From NCBI GenBank assembly GCA_037179385.1, contig CM074187.1, positions 44,488,879 through 44,552,878 on the forward strand: 64,000 bases of DNA, read 5' to 3'. This stretch comes from Holothuria scabra (lineage: Eukaryota; Echinodermata; Holothuroidea; Aspidochirotida; Holothuriidae). The translations under genes were made by a program, and so were the position numbers. This document shows positions 1-11,126 of the stretch, in pieces. The stretch's first letter is position 1. Every line of letters begins with the position of its first letter. Below the pieces are notes generated by a model that saw nothing but the letters and a program-made list of their open reading frames with translations, ran no database searches and was not told the origin of the DNA.

Positions 1-1176
1 GAGTAAGCTGAGAAGCACGTGATGACTCTTGATTTTTCTCCCGGCAATCGGTAACTAGTAAAGACGTCTCGTGAAAGTACTTTATACAACACAGGCCTTC
101 TTTCAAGAGAGAGGTCTGAGGGAAGGAGAAGCATCACTTGCTTGTCCTTTCAACTATGTGCAAAGCCAACTCCTGAGATACGAACTATTTTATTCCGAAA
201 ATTTTTTCCAAGAATGGAGGAAATCGGTGGAAAAGACAAATGTCTGTCGTCGTTAGCAAAGTCGTAACCAGACTTTATCTTTAGGCGGGATGGGTCGGGG
301 ATCAAATTCTTGAAGTGATCGGTAAGCAGTAACGACAAAATCGATTGGGCGTAGGGCACATAAATTTTCGCTGACGTACCTCTTAGATTGCCAGAAGTGG
401 CACTTCGCAGTCTTCCTAGCCATTTGAGATTCGGCAACCCATTCTTCATATTGCTGATGCTGATTTCTTGCCGAAGGCAGGCAATGAATCTATACAATGG
501 TGTGCAGGTATGTGCGTGTGAGTGTATCTGTGTGCTTGTGGCACTCTTGCTTGTAGACACGATATTTCAAGAAAGGAAGGATCGACAATTTACATATTTA
601 GTACATAGTTTTATTATGTTGAAAGGGAGAGGACGTTGTGTTGGTGAAGATCAAAAGTCATTTGAAATCACCAGGGGTCAAAACCCAGAAAAACCTTTCA
701 AGTATGATACCTCGAGGTAGGAATGACTGACACTTCACTTTTCATTTTTGGTGTTAAGATTTTCAGTGCAAAGAAGAACTAAATCGTTTTTATATTGGAG
801 GTCAAATGTCATTTGAGGTCACTAGAGGTTTAACTGAGAAAACCTTGAACGTGGTTCGTTAAACATCATATTTCAAGACAGCAATGGATGGAACTTTTCA
901 TGAATGGCATATAGATTTGTAATGTTGAGAGGAAGAACCCTATAGTTTTCAGTGGATGACAATGATGGCAATGTTTGACACTTTTTACATTTAGAACGTA
1001 CATTTTACTACTCTGAGTGAAACGGGTATTACAATCGGGTTTGGAGGACATGGCCTACACTTTTTCTTTCCAACGATACCTTCATGGAAAGCCACCAGAA
1101 TATTCCCTTAACTAGGGTCAACAATATGAGTGTGATTGACTTTGAGCTTCTAAGATGTGAAAAACACTGACGAAGA

Positions 1177-1425
1177 GTTAATAAGATGGAATTTTACGGC
1201 CCAGTTTCCAACCAATTGGTTCAAGTCGAGCCGGCCACGGCCGTTTTACAAGTAGTGGCTCACTGGCTTGTTTCCCCTACTCCGATGCTTATGCTGAGCA
1301 CCAAGAACATCGGCAGTAGGTTCCGTTTTTAAAGTTTTCGGTATACCCCGGGAAGGACTTGAACTCCCAACCTCACGTCTCCAAGTCTGATGCTGTAATC
1401 ACTTGACCATGCAGCACTGGGGTAC
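1177..1425 (-). mobile_element. tRNA-derived SINE in copy 1 intron
   Basis: On the minus strand the head contains GCATGGTCAAGTGATTACAG and GTTCAAGTCC, then the shared SINE body and tail. The paralogous copy at 23357-23600 sits at the equivalent intron position, so insertion preceded the gene duplication. Confidence 0.8.
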
Positions 1426-1556
1426 ATACTAGAACTTTTTTACTATTAAGTATAACCAAAACGATTAGTTTAAAATCAAGCAAATTTGGCAAATTTTTGT
1501 TTTATTGCTTAACACGTTTTTTAAAGTATACTGCTTGTATTTCATTATAATTTTAG

Positions 1557-1733
1557 ACTCTCGTTGCTCACACATAAGTCTTAAACCAAACGGATCAATG
1601 CCTTCGATAGCCCTTGCTAGCTTTCCCCGTTCTGGAAATACTTGGACCAGACGGCTATTAGAACATGCGACGGGAATTTATACCGGAAGTATTTACTGGG
1701 AAGGGGAAAGAAAACACCCATTTGGATCGAAAA
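1557..1733 (+). CDS. WSCD1/2-like: WSCD-like sulfotransferase copy 1, exon with the PAPS 5'-phosphosulfate loop (internal exon)
   Basis: Internal coding exon of a WSC-domain sulfotransferase whose 5' exons lie left of the window. The acceptor AG is at 1555-1556 and the donor GTTAGT starts at 1734. The exon is 177 bases, phase 1 at both ends. It encodes a short linker and then ASFPRSGNTWTRRLLEHATG, which matches the 5'-phosphosulfate-binding loop of sulfotransferases (FPxSGNTW) and the characteristic LEHATGIYTGS continuation of human WSCD1/WSCD2. By family knowledge the enzyme is a type II Golgi membrane protein that moves sulfate from PAPS to a glycan; the acceptor sugar cannot be read from sequence. 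The twin exon at 24283-24459 has the same length and phase. The frame is open and the splice sites look usable, so this copy is probably functional. Confidence 0.85.
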
Positions 1734-2782
1734 GTTAGTAAATTTTGTACATGGAAATTATAAAAAATGTAAGTTGAAGTTATAAATTTTAGCTGTTTAC
1801 ATATGGAATAGTTTCGCATTTGTGCATTCATTGGGTTGCTTGCTCTTCTCTTTTGACTACAATCTACCTTATGCATATCATGTCACAGAGGAAAGAGTAC
1901 GCCATCCCATGATTAGAATGTCCTGAGGGTTTTATTTTAATGTTAAAGTTTAATTTGCGTCCTTGAAAATCATCAGTATCAATTACCAAACCATAAACTA
2001 TCTGATGAGTAATTCAGAGATAATTAATAAAGGCTTCAACAAAAGAAATGTCAATATGTGCATCACTCCACATCTTTATTTTAGCATTAGCAACAAGTTG
2101 GTCCAGAAATATTCAAACTTTGAAAAGGGTTTTTCTTGAGAACTGTAAAAGACACTGACATAATTCCAAATGATTTTTCCTGGGAAAAGCTTACTCATTA
2201 ACTTCCAAGTAAAGTCAGAACTTTTGGCTGACATGTCACATCACCTTAAATATTGGCATGATGTTAAATGACACTGGCCAACATGAGATTGGCCTTTTCT
2301 TTCATAATATTTGACACCGCATTTGCCAGTGAGTGGCCTAGCTTACTGACCTTAAAACGCCTTTCTTAATTGCAATTTTTCGCCTTTGGGGATGAGACAG
2401 AGTGTTGGTAAGTAATGCTTTCGTTAAAATAACGTAATTATTTCAAAATAGGACGCGAAGCCAAAGCTCAAAATACCATGGTCCTCTGCAATTGTCAATC
2501 GGGTCAATGGGGTTAACGGAATTTGCTGCGCCTTTCAAAAAGTCGACTTCAGAATCATGAATATTATTACTATCATTATTGTTTTGTTGTTTTATTTGAT
2601 TGTTGTTTTCTGTTGTTGTTTGATGCAAGTCTGATGTTCTAAGGGGTAGCTCAAATGATAAATGTCTGCAGCAAAACAGACTACCTGTAATTTTGTGTCT
2701 GTTGAAAATGTGGGCTCCTTATCCGGCTATAATCATGTAGATTCTCCTGGAAATGAGTGATTTATTTCGATTTTTGTTGAAG

Positions 2783-2995
2783 TTTTCCTCGGAGGAAATA
2801 TTCCCTACAATGCTGGGTCGACTTTATGCACCAAAATACATGTTTTCAACAATCAGAAAATAGAAGAATTCCGTGACGGTGCCATTCTGCTAATAAGGAA
2901 TCCTTACAGAGCTATCGTGTCAGAAGCATTCAGACAGCATAAGGGAGTCAATAGTGATGGAGAAAGCAAAGGAATAAACTTTATAAAGAGTGAGA
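2783..2995 (+). CDS. WSCD1/2-like: WSCD-like sulfotransferase copy 1, exon with the PAPS 3'-phosphate-binding motif (internal exon)
   Basis: Internal exon of 213 bases, phase 1 in and out, between acceptor AG at 2781-2782 and donor GTAAGT at 2996. It encodes a cysteine-containing strand (STLCTKIHVF) and then ILLIRNPYRAIVSEAF, the RNPxxxxxS type of 3'-phosphate-binding motif expected in PAPS sulfotransferases. The start was chosen so that the phase joins the previous exon and because the paralogous exon at 25826-26038 aligns base for base from the same point. The polypyrimidine tract is short (ttttgttgaag), so the acceptor is less ideal than in copy 2 (ttgttatag). Confidence 0.83.
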
Positions 2996-3228
2996 GTAAG
3001 TAAATATACCAAATTCTTGTATAGGTTGAGGGGTGTAGGAAAAAAAGATATCTAATCTCAAAAAAATGCCCATTCTGGTAAAGCTATTAATTTTTGGTGA
3101 CATGTTTTAGGCATCAAAACTGAAAATGTTAATTTGAAATTGCAATATAAACTCTTGCTGGTAGTAGTTTTGTTACTTAGTAAGAGGGTTATACAGTGTT
3201 GTTAATTCGTACTCACAACGAAGCACAA

Positions 3229-3448
3229 TAGAGGCTTTTCACATGACGTCATAATACTCTCCGGTGGCCATGTTGGAGTACATGTAACTACGTAGTAAAC
3301 CATACGGGACGCGCTTGCTCGTTGAGTTTGTACACACCGTGCATGTCACAGTGCACACTGTGCAGTGCGTTCGGGACAAGACCACGTGTATCTGGCATGA
3401 ATGTCCTCCAGCATGGCGGTTCAGTGACGCAATTGCAAAGCCTCTATA
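3229..3448. mobile_element. TIR element (MITE) in copy 1 intron, with TA target site
   Basis: The left end TAGAGGCTTTTCACATGACG and the right end, which read on the other strand is TAGAGGCTTTGCAATTGCG, form imperfect inverted repeats that continue through a CATGTTGGA / CATGCTGGA pair. The element is flanked by TA. The paralogous intron (near 26275) reads GCACAACACTTGTTTAATC with no element, giving an empty site. A perfect TGACGTCA (CRE) lies at 3244-3251. Confidence 0.7.
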
Positions 3449-3650
3449 CTTGTCTAATCACACGGGGTTTTTACCTCATAACTACACTGATCGTAGTTGT
3501 ATGACCACAATGGAATGCCAATTATTAGGCAATTAGTGATGTAAAATTGTATTGAACAAGTCTGTGGTATTATTGAATTTTTCAGTAAAATCAGTGTCTT
3601 ATATCCCTCATCACTTCAGTGTTGGTTCATTGCAGCCTGGTATTGCAAAA

Positions 3651-3903
3651 CACTGCTCACGAGTGGTCAAGTGGAGCATTCTGCGTGCTGTCATGACGTC
3701 TTAAACTCGTCTCACGGTGACCGAGTCATACCGAAGACTTTAAAAATGGAACCTACTGCCTTTTTGCTTGGTGGTGAGCACATAACCAGCACGGTATGGA
3801 AAACAAGCCAGTGAATCAAAACTGGAAAAAGGGCCGTTGCCGGCTAGATCACAACCAATTGGTTAGAAACTGGGCAGTGAAATTCCCTCTAACTAACTAC
3901 CTC
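3651..3903 (+). mobile_element. tRNA-derived SINE in copy 1 intron
   Basis: Head GAGTGGTCAAGTGGAGCATT, body GGAAAACAAGCCAGTG...GGAAAAAGGGCCGTTGCC, tail CCCTCTAACTAACTACC. Copy 2 keeps only the head region (about 26489-26540), so the element predates the duplication and decayed there. Confidence 0.75.
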
Positions 3904-4690
3904 ATCATAAAATTATTGTATGTTTGTAAAGTAGTTAAACATACAATGATATTTCAAAAATGTGACATTATCTTATTGATTGCTTACTGATGATGTGCTG
4001 TGCAAATTTTCTAAACACATCAATTAACGGGCCCGCATCGCGCGTGTGATATATGAACATGTTGAAGCCGTACTGACAGCGTTTTCCAGTTATATTGACC
4101 TTTTTCTTTTTCCATCGCCAAACAACATTTGTCTAAACTGTGAAAATACTCGTGTCGTTCTACAGAAGGAAACAAGCGAAGAACTACAAACAAATAGGTG
4201 AAAGTGTTCTTCAGTAGTTTAAGAACATTATTAGCAATTACCCCGATTCTTTCAGTCCCTTATTCTTTCCTAACATCTGAGTTTACAGATACTTTTTAGA
4301 CTGTAACTTTGATGCATCATTACAAGTCCTATTCCGTTAGCTTTAGTAATCATCCGAATAGATTAGCTATACTCAGATAGTTCAGATAGTACAGATAGTC
4401 CTAACCGGAATGAATGTGTAAAGCATGAAGATGCCCGGAGAGCGGAGGATGGTTGGCTCGGTCCCCTGTGCGGCTCAATTTTCTCTCCGGTGTTTTCTTA
4501 AAAAACTGTTCCTTTTAAGTAAGGGTTTATACTCTATCTTGGATCGGTATAAAATTCATGATCGAATGTACTTACTACAACACTTTCGACCTACACATTC
4601 TACCTTCGAACTTCCAACTTCGACGCACTGATTATTCATCCTCCTTGGAATTACTTTGGTAACAAAAAGAGAAAATTGATTCACGATATG

Positions 4691-4825
<135 letters not shown>

Positions 4826-4866
4826 AGACTGAGAAATTAATAATACTGATGACCAACAAGATTGAT

Positions 4867-4919
4867 AGATATCCGAATATATTTCAATCCCACCTGGGAT
4901 CTTCCTCAGCGGATTAGAC
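4867..4919 (-). ncRNA. hammerhead-ribozyme-like segment in the Penelope-like element 3' region
   Basis: On the minus strand the segment contains CTGAGGA, a possible 5-bp helix ATCCC/GGGAT closing AGGT, then GAAA, then a short ATAT/ATAT hairpin ending in ATATC. These are the core parts of a hammerhead. Penelope-like elements are known to carry hammerheads. No good stem I partner was found, so it is probably degenerate or a coincidental fold. Confidence 0.3.
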
Positions 4920-5118
4920 GGAAAACGTACAGCGATTACAAATGAAAATGTAAATGACAACGCTTAACGATTTTAAGTTATTGTTCAAAGTTAATACATT
5001 GATGCGCGCGTCATGAGTTAGTAATAAATGACGCGTTTGCAAGGATCAAAATAAAGAAATTATGACGCATTGCTACAATATTGTGACGCAACTGTGATAA
5101 AGACACGCTTAGAGATGA

Positions 5119-6132
5119 TTACAAAATGATGTGGGGTTTAAATGATAGGAAACCCCGATCTTTGTTTAAGCCATGGGAGACTGTTTTCAAGTAATGGATC
5201 ATTTTAAGTTCGAAGATTTTCCTCTCCCGGATGTCGGAAAAACCGACACACTTAAAATCCCTCGAGTGATTAGCTTCGCTAAAATGCTTACCTACTGGCA
5301 GGCATTGAGTTCCGTCTCTAATGCTCTGTTTGTGGTTATTTATTCTTAGGCGAAATTTAGTAGAGGTCTCTCCAACATAAAGTCCGTTATCACAGGTGGG
5401 ACATTTCAATATGTATACGATGTTGGAGGAATCACAGGTGTAGTTGCCCGGATGAAGGGTCACTGGTCCTCCCGGGCGGTTAAGTACAATCTCTTCATCA
5501 GTTAATAATATATCACAAACTTTGCATCTAGGATTATCGCACTTGCGATTTCCAGTGCGCTGATGAGGTTTCGGAATTTCACTGTGAACTAAATGCCTTT
5601 TGAGGTTCTTAGATTGACGGAAAGCGGGGAGAAGGGGTTTGGCAAATATTGGATCATTGGGGTGTATCCTCGAGAGGGCTTTCCACTCTCTCTTGATCTT
5701 TTCATTAGTAGGGACTACAGCTGGGTGATATACCTGGACCATCGGTATTTTATCCATAGAACATTTTGTATTATAAGACAGAAGATCCTTCCTATCAACA
5801 AACGCCGCCTTTTCAACTTGTTTTTGGATAATTTTCCAAGGATACGCTTTATTGAGGAAATGCTGCAAGAGCTGTTTAAGTTGTTCCTGAAAATCTTCTG
5901 AATCAGAACATATACGTTTGTAACGTAAGATTTGGCTATATACAACGGATTCTTTCATATGCTGAGGGTGACAACTCTTAAAATGGAGGAAATCATGGCG
6001 GTCTGTAGGTTTGTGATATACAGTAGTAGTTAGTTTGCCCCCTTCGATCTTCACAAGAACATCTAAAAAAGGTAATTCCGTAGGTGATGATTCATGTGTA
6101 AATTTGATTAGAGGGTGAATATTATTAGCCAA
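5119..6132 (-). pseudogene. Penelope-like polyprotein fragment: RT C-terminus plus GIY-YIG endonuclease
   Basis: An uninterrupted frame of 337 codons. The N-terminal part (FTHESSPTELPFLDVLVKIE, then TTTVYHKPTDRHDFLHFKS) matches the RT/thumb segment of Penelope-like elements. A zinc-finger-like CDNPRCKVC lies in the linker, and the C-terminal part has IVYILKCPTC...GLYVGETSTKFRLRINNH, the GIY-YIG nuclease signature with the expected Arg and His. The catalytic RT palm (YADD) is missing because of 5' truncation, so this copy cannot move itself. The intact frame suggests a recent insertion. Confidence 0.85.
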
Positions 6133-6225
6133 TTCTACGAAATAAAGCGTATCCTTGGAAAATTATCCAAAAACAAGTTGAAAAGGAAGATACCACCCAA
6201 TTAAGAGTTCATTTTACTTTTACAG

Positions 6226-6611
6226 GGTGGCCACATTTTGTAGAGCAAAACGCCATCCAATGGAAGGATACAGCAATAAGCTGGTGTCAGAATTCTAAAC
6301 GCCTCCTGGTTGTTTATTATGAAGACCTTCAGAAGAATCCGTCGAAAGAATTAAAGAAAATGGTAAAATTTCTTCATCAGCCGTTAGATATAACAAGAAT
6401 AATCTGTGCCACTGAAGAAGTACCATCCTCATCGTCGACAGGTGTTTCATTAGGGAGTTATGGACTACATGGAAGGTCTTACCTGTCTTTGAATCCTTTT
6501 ACAAAAAGTATGTGCATGCAAATCAACAGGCACGTGGTAGCTGTAAAAGAAACATTAATTAGCTACGGACACGACCCATTACCAAATTATGAAACACCTG
6601 AAGTGTTTTGA
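6226..6611 (+). CDS. WSCD1/2-like: WSCD-like sulfotransferase copy 1, terminal coding exon
   Basis: Last coding exon: acceptor AG at 6224-6225 after a pyrimidine tract, entry phase 1, stop TGA at 6609-6611. It encodes the C-terminal part of the sulfotransferase fold. The segment KRLLVVYYEDLQKNP corresponds to the WSCD LLVVHYEEL strand, followed by a MVKFL helix, a conserved cysteine (IICAT) and an NPFTKSM segment. The protein ends in ETPEVF. The paralogous exon in copy 2 is one codon longer because it has two tyrosines before ETPEVF. Just upstream, at 6187, a Penelope-like element has inserted into the intron without damaging the acceptor. No canonical AATAAA was seen shortly after the stop. 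Confidence 0.85.
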
Positions 6612-6788
6612 GTCCAATTATCAATTCTTTATATACTTTTATTTGGAGTGTAGACAGTTCACGCTAGCCAGAAATATGTCCTCCGGTTTTCCTGACATGT
6701 GCGCAATCTGGAAAAACAGCAGAACGAGTGTCTAACTATATTGTTAATAGAAAAATATGGCTTAGACCATACTACCATTGCGTTTGGC

Positions 6789-7746
6789 ATGGGCGGCGAT
6801 CTGTCTTTGAAAGTGGGGGGGGGGGGGGATATAGTTAGTCAGTGTTCCCATCTAAGCGGAGCGCCACCATCAGTTGGCGAGGAGCGTAATAGAAAATTTT
6901 GGCCAAAAATATGCCCGATATCACCGGAAATGGTTCTTTCCGGGCTATGTAACGAAATATCATAGCAACTGTCAGAAGTGTTTTCATAGAAAATGGTAGA
7001 AAGGCCTATCATAAAAATATAGGAAAGTAAAAGTTGTCTGACTATGGGGATTAAGTTTCTGAATCGAGTAAAGCACCCAAATTTTCCGATTTTTATTTTA
7101 TTAAAGTGTGAACGGGGACGTGATGCGCGCCGCAATTTTTACCCTCATCCATCAAAGTTTTGAAACTGTGGAGCTTGAGGGTATGGGAGAAAATTTTGAA
7201 TTCTGGGTTCCCTGTATAAGGAAATATAGAAAGTTCGGGAATAACTGAAGAATCTGTATTTCATATTGGCAACTCTGAGATTGCACAGCTACCAAAGATC
7301 GTTGTTGCTACACAGTGTTATCTAAGACTTACAAATTGAGGCTATTCGACAACATTTTAAGAACCAAGAGCTTATATTAGGGAAAGTTTGGAATTTAATG
7401 ATATCAAGTTCATTAAAATAGAACCGTAGTTGCAGATATCAGGTAATGATGTGGTGATTTTGTCATTTCCAGAGTACAGAAAAGTTTACCAAACTGACTT
7501 TTGGGGGAACACGACTGCAAGTAGTAATTGAAATTTCGTGCGCGCAAAGCGCGAAGGAAATTTGCATATTTGAAACAAATTATTACAAATATGGAGCTTT
7601 TATTGGAGAGGATTCGGAATTTTATGAAAGGAGCGTTAGGAAAACCACACTGTAGTTGACTGATGTTACAAATGGCAAATTTCCGAATTTTTCTCTTTTT
7701 AAAGCCAAGGGAAAATCTCCCCTGCCCCCTGTTGCTACGACACTGT
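6789..7746 (+). repeat. dispersed hAT-like nonautonomous repeat, family 1
   Basis: Starts near CATGGGCGGCGATCTG followed by a G tract and ends near CTGTTGCTACGACACTG. Internally it has GCGGAGCGCCACC, an AAGATCGTTGTTGCTAC segment (7297) and a GCGCGCAAAGCGCGAAGG motif. The same landmarks occur at 19473-20300 and, inverted, at 43735-44400 and near 51300-51905. No coding capacity was recognised. Confidence 0.6.
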
Positions 7747-7836
7747 CATTGAGTATCATTTACATCTTTATATTGTATATCTTCCATCCCCAAAGTAATT
7801 TTTACTTATTTCAAGGCGTGTCGGTGCATGTCAGAG

Positions 7837-8087
7837 CATTTCAAGTTACTTGTCGACACTCCTGCATTTCAAGTTACTTGTCGACACTCCAGCATTCCAA
7901 GTTACTTGTCGACACTCCTGCATTTCAAGTTACTTGTCGACACTCCTGCATTCCAAGTTACTTGTCGACACTCCTGCATTTCAAGTTACTTGTCGACACT
8001 CCTGCATTTCACGTTACTTGTCGACACTCCTGCATTTCAAGTTACTTTTCGACACTCCTGCATTTGAAATTACTTGTCGACACTCCT
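7837..8087 (+). repeat. 28-bp tandem repeat, about nine copies
   Basis: Unit CATTTCAAGTTACTTGTCGA followed by CACTCCTG, repeated head to tail about nine times with single-base variants. It has no spacers. Because 28 is not a multiple of 3, all three forward frames stay open across it, which makes false ORFs. Each unit carries GTCGAC (one variant TTCGAC). Confidence 0.95.
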
Positions 8088-8157
8088 CGGGCTCTTTTAT
8101 AGTTGAATAATGAATCAATTCATATTTTTGTGTACATTGTTTACAATCACGTCAGTT

Positions 8158-8288
8158 TAGTATTCTTAATAACGCCAAAATATTAAGTAATTGTATATAA
8201 TCACCAGTCATTTTCTGAATTAAAGCATTCTTGATGATAGCCGAAATATTTAGTAATTGTTTATGGTCATCAGTCATTTTCTTGATTA
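8158..8288. repeat. two-copy tandem repeat of about 66 bp
   Basis: ATTCTTAATAACGCCAAAAT...AGTCATTTTCTGAATTAAA at 8161 is repeated as ATTCTTGATGATAGCCGAAAT...AGTCATTTTCTTGATTAAA from about 8228, with scattered differences. Confidence 0.7.
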
Positions 8289-8997
8289 AATAATTGTAAT
8301 ATTTTTTAAATGAGACTGAGAGAAAGTGGATAAAACTGAACCGAAAGGGATAGAAAGGGATAAAAGTAGCAACAATGATTTTCAAAGTTAAAATCACTGT
8401 AAGAACCGTGTGGAGATTAAACCGTGGTATAATAAAATTTATCTGGAGAAGCAGCAACCCAAGTTGTAATAAAATAAATCTTTCAAAAAAAAAACGTCAC
8501 GACGCGTCAGACAATTATGTAAAAGGTCTTTTGCAATTTGGTTGGCATTTAATTATAATATATTTTTTCACTGCATGTAAAAGTCACTTCATCAGAATAT
8601 GTATGTAAGAAATGGATACCGTATTTACCTTTATTTCAAGCAGAGAAATGAACTTATGGATGATCACTTTCGAATGTGATTGGCGATTAAGGATACTGGT
8701 GTATATGTGTAATGTTCATGTTTTAAAACTCCAGGGAAGGGTGTACGGAACTGTTGAACCACATTCATACATTTCCCTCTACTTTTAAAGAAACAGTTTT
8801 ATGTTAAAATTTTATAGCGTGGATTTTGGTAATCTTTGTATCTTTAGTATTACGTTAGGTTATATAATAGCATATTGACCTATCTACATAGTTTCCGAAT
8901 CGGAAGGTTTGTTTTCATGGGGGATGTAGTGTGCAGTATCTCCATCATCCAATTTCAAAGAGGGATATATCCCCCATCCCCCCACCGCCGCCCTTAG

Positions 8998-9062
8998 CCC
9001 TGGTACTTGGTTCCCAGCATAAGCAATAGAGTAGGGAAAACAAGCCAATGAGCCCAGTTGAA
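8998..9062 (+). mobile_element. SINE body fragment
   Basis: GGTTCCCAGCATAAGCAATA followed by GAGTAGGGAAAACAAGCCAA matches the body of the tRNA-derived SINEs listed below. The head and tail are missing. Confidence 0.55.
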
Positions 9063-9283
9063 GTTTAAAATAGGCGGAGCGAGCGAAATAAATTCCTAGC
9101 TCGTTAAAACGTTTGTTAACGTATGGAGGAAGGGACAAATGTGCTAGCGTCCCCTTTACTAAAAAAAAGTGGCGGGGTTATTTTAGGCTTCCTTAGGCAA
9201 TCATAGAAATAGGTATCTTGACCTGAGAAAAATTCAGAGGAAGGCTCAAGCTCCCTGGCCACAATTTTGACGTACTAGAAAAA

Positions 9284-10605
9284 TTGTACTCTTCTATACA
9301 TCCATACAATATTCGAATTATCATTTATATGAATGATGTAAGTAGAATTTCTTCTAATTCGTCCATTGTGTTATTTGCTAATGATATAAATATTTTCTTT
9401 TATGATAGTAGTTTTGAACGTCTCCAACAAATCATTAGAAATGATTTAGCTGCATACAGTGTTTGGTTGGCCACAAACAAACTTTCCCTAAACTTAGATA
9501 AGAAGAATTTTATTGTTTTCAATGAAAAAGATGATATGGTTAACTTTAATATTGATATTAAAGGTAAATTGCTACAAAAGGTAGATTGTGTTAAGTTTTA
9601 AGGTGTTTTCACAGATTTTAAACTTACTTGGCATGATCACATTAAGTATATTTATACTCTTGTTGCAAAAAGTGTTCTAGGAACCCTTTCAAAACTGAAA
9701 CACACACTCCCTAGAAGCATTCTCAGGTCCCTTTATCAAACGTTTGTACTCCCACATCTCACTTACTGTTGCACTTTTTGGTCTGGATCAAGCAAGTATT
9801 TATAAGGTAAGTAAGGTGTTCTACAGAAAATGAGCAATGAGAGATATCACCTGTTCCAATTCGAGAGATCATACAAACGATTTATTCATTTCATTTATTG
9901 TTTCATTTCACAACAATTTGTCATACATGTGAGAAAGATCAATTGCATCAAATAAGAAAAAAGTCCATGAATTTACTTAAACTTACTAACCTATTCAAAC
10001 TGCATGTAGCTAGTTTTGTCTACCGTTCTCTACACATGAAACGTTTCCAAGCTGACTAAACGCTCTTTTTACACACAACTCATCCATACACTCACATAAC
10101 ACAAGACAAGCTGATCATCTACAAACAAGGAAGCATCACAACAGCTTATACAAGAACAGTCTGCATTACCGTGCCACCACTCTTTGGAATCACCTACCAT
10201 TAACTGTTAAAACAAACCCTTCCTTAGCTTCTTTTCGGAAAAATCTTCATAGGTTCTATTTAAGCTTGTATTAGGCCCATGAATTTGTTTACTATACTGT
10301 ATTACTGCCTATTTAGCTTCTTTGTTAAGCCGAGAGGGTGGGTGGTGGTTGGGTTCTAGGACGGATGAGGGGGGATGGTGGGTTGTGCGCTATTATGAAT
10401 GTTCTTTTGTTTTTCATTGTCTTATCATCTATCTCCGTGCTTTCTTTATTTTATTTTTCTAGGAAGTGTCAATACTCGACAAGCCCTAAAGGGTTTCTAA
10501 GTGCACTACATTTAAACTCTTTGCTCTTTGTTTCTTATTTTCTTTGTGAAACTTGTTTTTAATCTAGTGTTGTGATAAACCAAAAATAAATAAATGAAAT
10601 GAAAT
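9284..10605 (+). pseudogene. CR1/Jockey-like LINE relic, 3' half
   Basis: Decayed reverse transcriptase on the plus strand. IYMNDVSRISSNSSIVLFAN followed by DINIFF corresponds to the RT palm, with FADD mutated to FAND. NKLSLNLDKKNFIVF is the next RT block. After a stop at 9599-9601 the frame continues as GVFTDFKLTWHDHIKYI and LRSLYQTFVLPHLTYC. Further on, SLWNHLPLTVKTNPSLASFR (10174 on) is the usual C-terminus. The 3' end is an A-rich tail near 10585-10605. Confidence 0.8.
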
Positions 10606-10833
10606 TATGCTCTTGAGAAACTCATCAATGTGATATCAACAAATGGCTCTGTCCAAGAAATGTGGTTGTCATTCATTCATTCATCCATACATTCTTTTAT
10701 TCATTCATTCATTTCTTTCTTCGACATTTTCTTTGATATTCATTCGCGTCAATTCTTCATACATACTTATTGCTATGTACAAATAAGAAACACAAGGCAA
10801 AATGACAAAGACTGAAAGTGACTCATTGGTTAC

Positions 10834-10962
10834 CCAAGTTAGTTAGTTAGTTAGTTAGATGGAGTTTTACGGCCCAGCTTGCAACCTATTGGTTCAAGTC
10901 GAGCCGGTCACTGACTTTTTTCAGTTGTGGCTCACTGACTTGTTTTCCCTACCCAATTGGGG
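10834..10962 (-). mobile_element. tRNA-derived SINE, 3' part
   Basis: On the plus strand it begins with (TTAG)n, then ATGGAGTTTTACGGCCCAGC and the body up to TTTTCCCTACCC. The tRNA head is missing. It is repeated 290 bases on (11127) together with the same preceding TGACTCATTGG segment, which suggests local duplication. Confidence 0.8.
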
Positions 10963-11095
10963 TTGATGCGCACTGTTGAACAAGGTGTTTCTTGATTGGC
11001 TGCTGCCATTGTATTGTATCGATTGTATTCTTTGTTCGGGTTAGGGATTAGTTTAAGGATTAAGGTTACGTTAGCCAGTTAAGGCTAATTGACAA
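10957..11095 (+). repeat. dispersed 130-bp repeat (GATTGGCTGCTG family), copy 1
   Basis: Contains TGCGCACTGTTGAACAAGGT, TGTATCGATTGTATTCTTTG and a GGGTTAGGGATT end. Related copies are at 42377-42503 (inverted) and 57969-58095. Confidence 0.75.
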
Positions 11096-11126
11096 AGACT
11101 GAAATTAGTGACTCATTGGTAACCCA

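Larger units (their letters stand above)
220..4400. repeat. segmental duplication, left copy (introns and exons of WSCD-like copy 1)
   Basis: The block aligns discontinuously with 22265-27460 in the same orientation. Recognisable anchors are the GTAACCAGACTTTATCTTTA segment (267 and 22314), the intron before exon 1557 including its SINE, the introns flanking exon 2783, and a TTCCACAG-type segment near 4160 matching 27220. Differences include a 220-bp TIR insertion at 3229 and loss or gain of intron pieces. Duplication includes noncoding DNA, so it is not retroposition. Confidence 0.8.

Noticed and set aside
7837..8087. CRISPR array
   Set aside because: Units are contiguous with no unique spacers, and the genome is eukaryotic.
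7656..8110. Three overlapping ORFs of 79-148 codons as a repeat-rich protein
   Set aside because: They are products of the 28-bp tandem repeat, which is open in every forward frame; there is no codon bias or splice context.
10397..10562. Hydrophobic ORF (MNVLLFFIVLSSISVLSLFY) as the missing signal anchor of WSCD-like copy 2
   Set aside because: It lies in the 3' untranslated part of a LINE relic, has no good donor, and cannot be phased to the stem exon.
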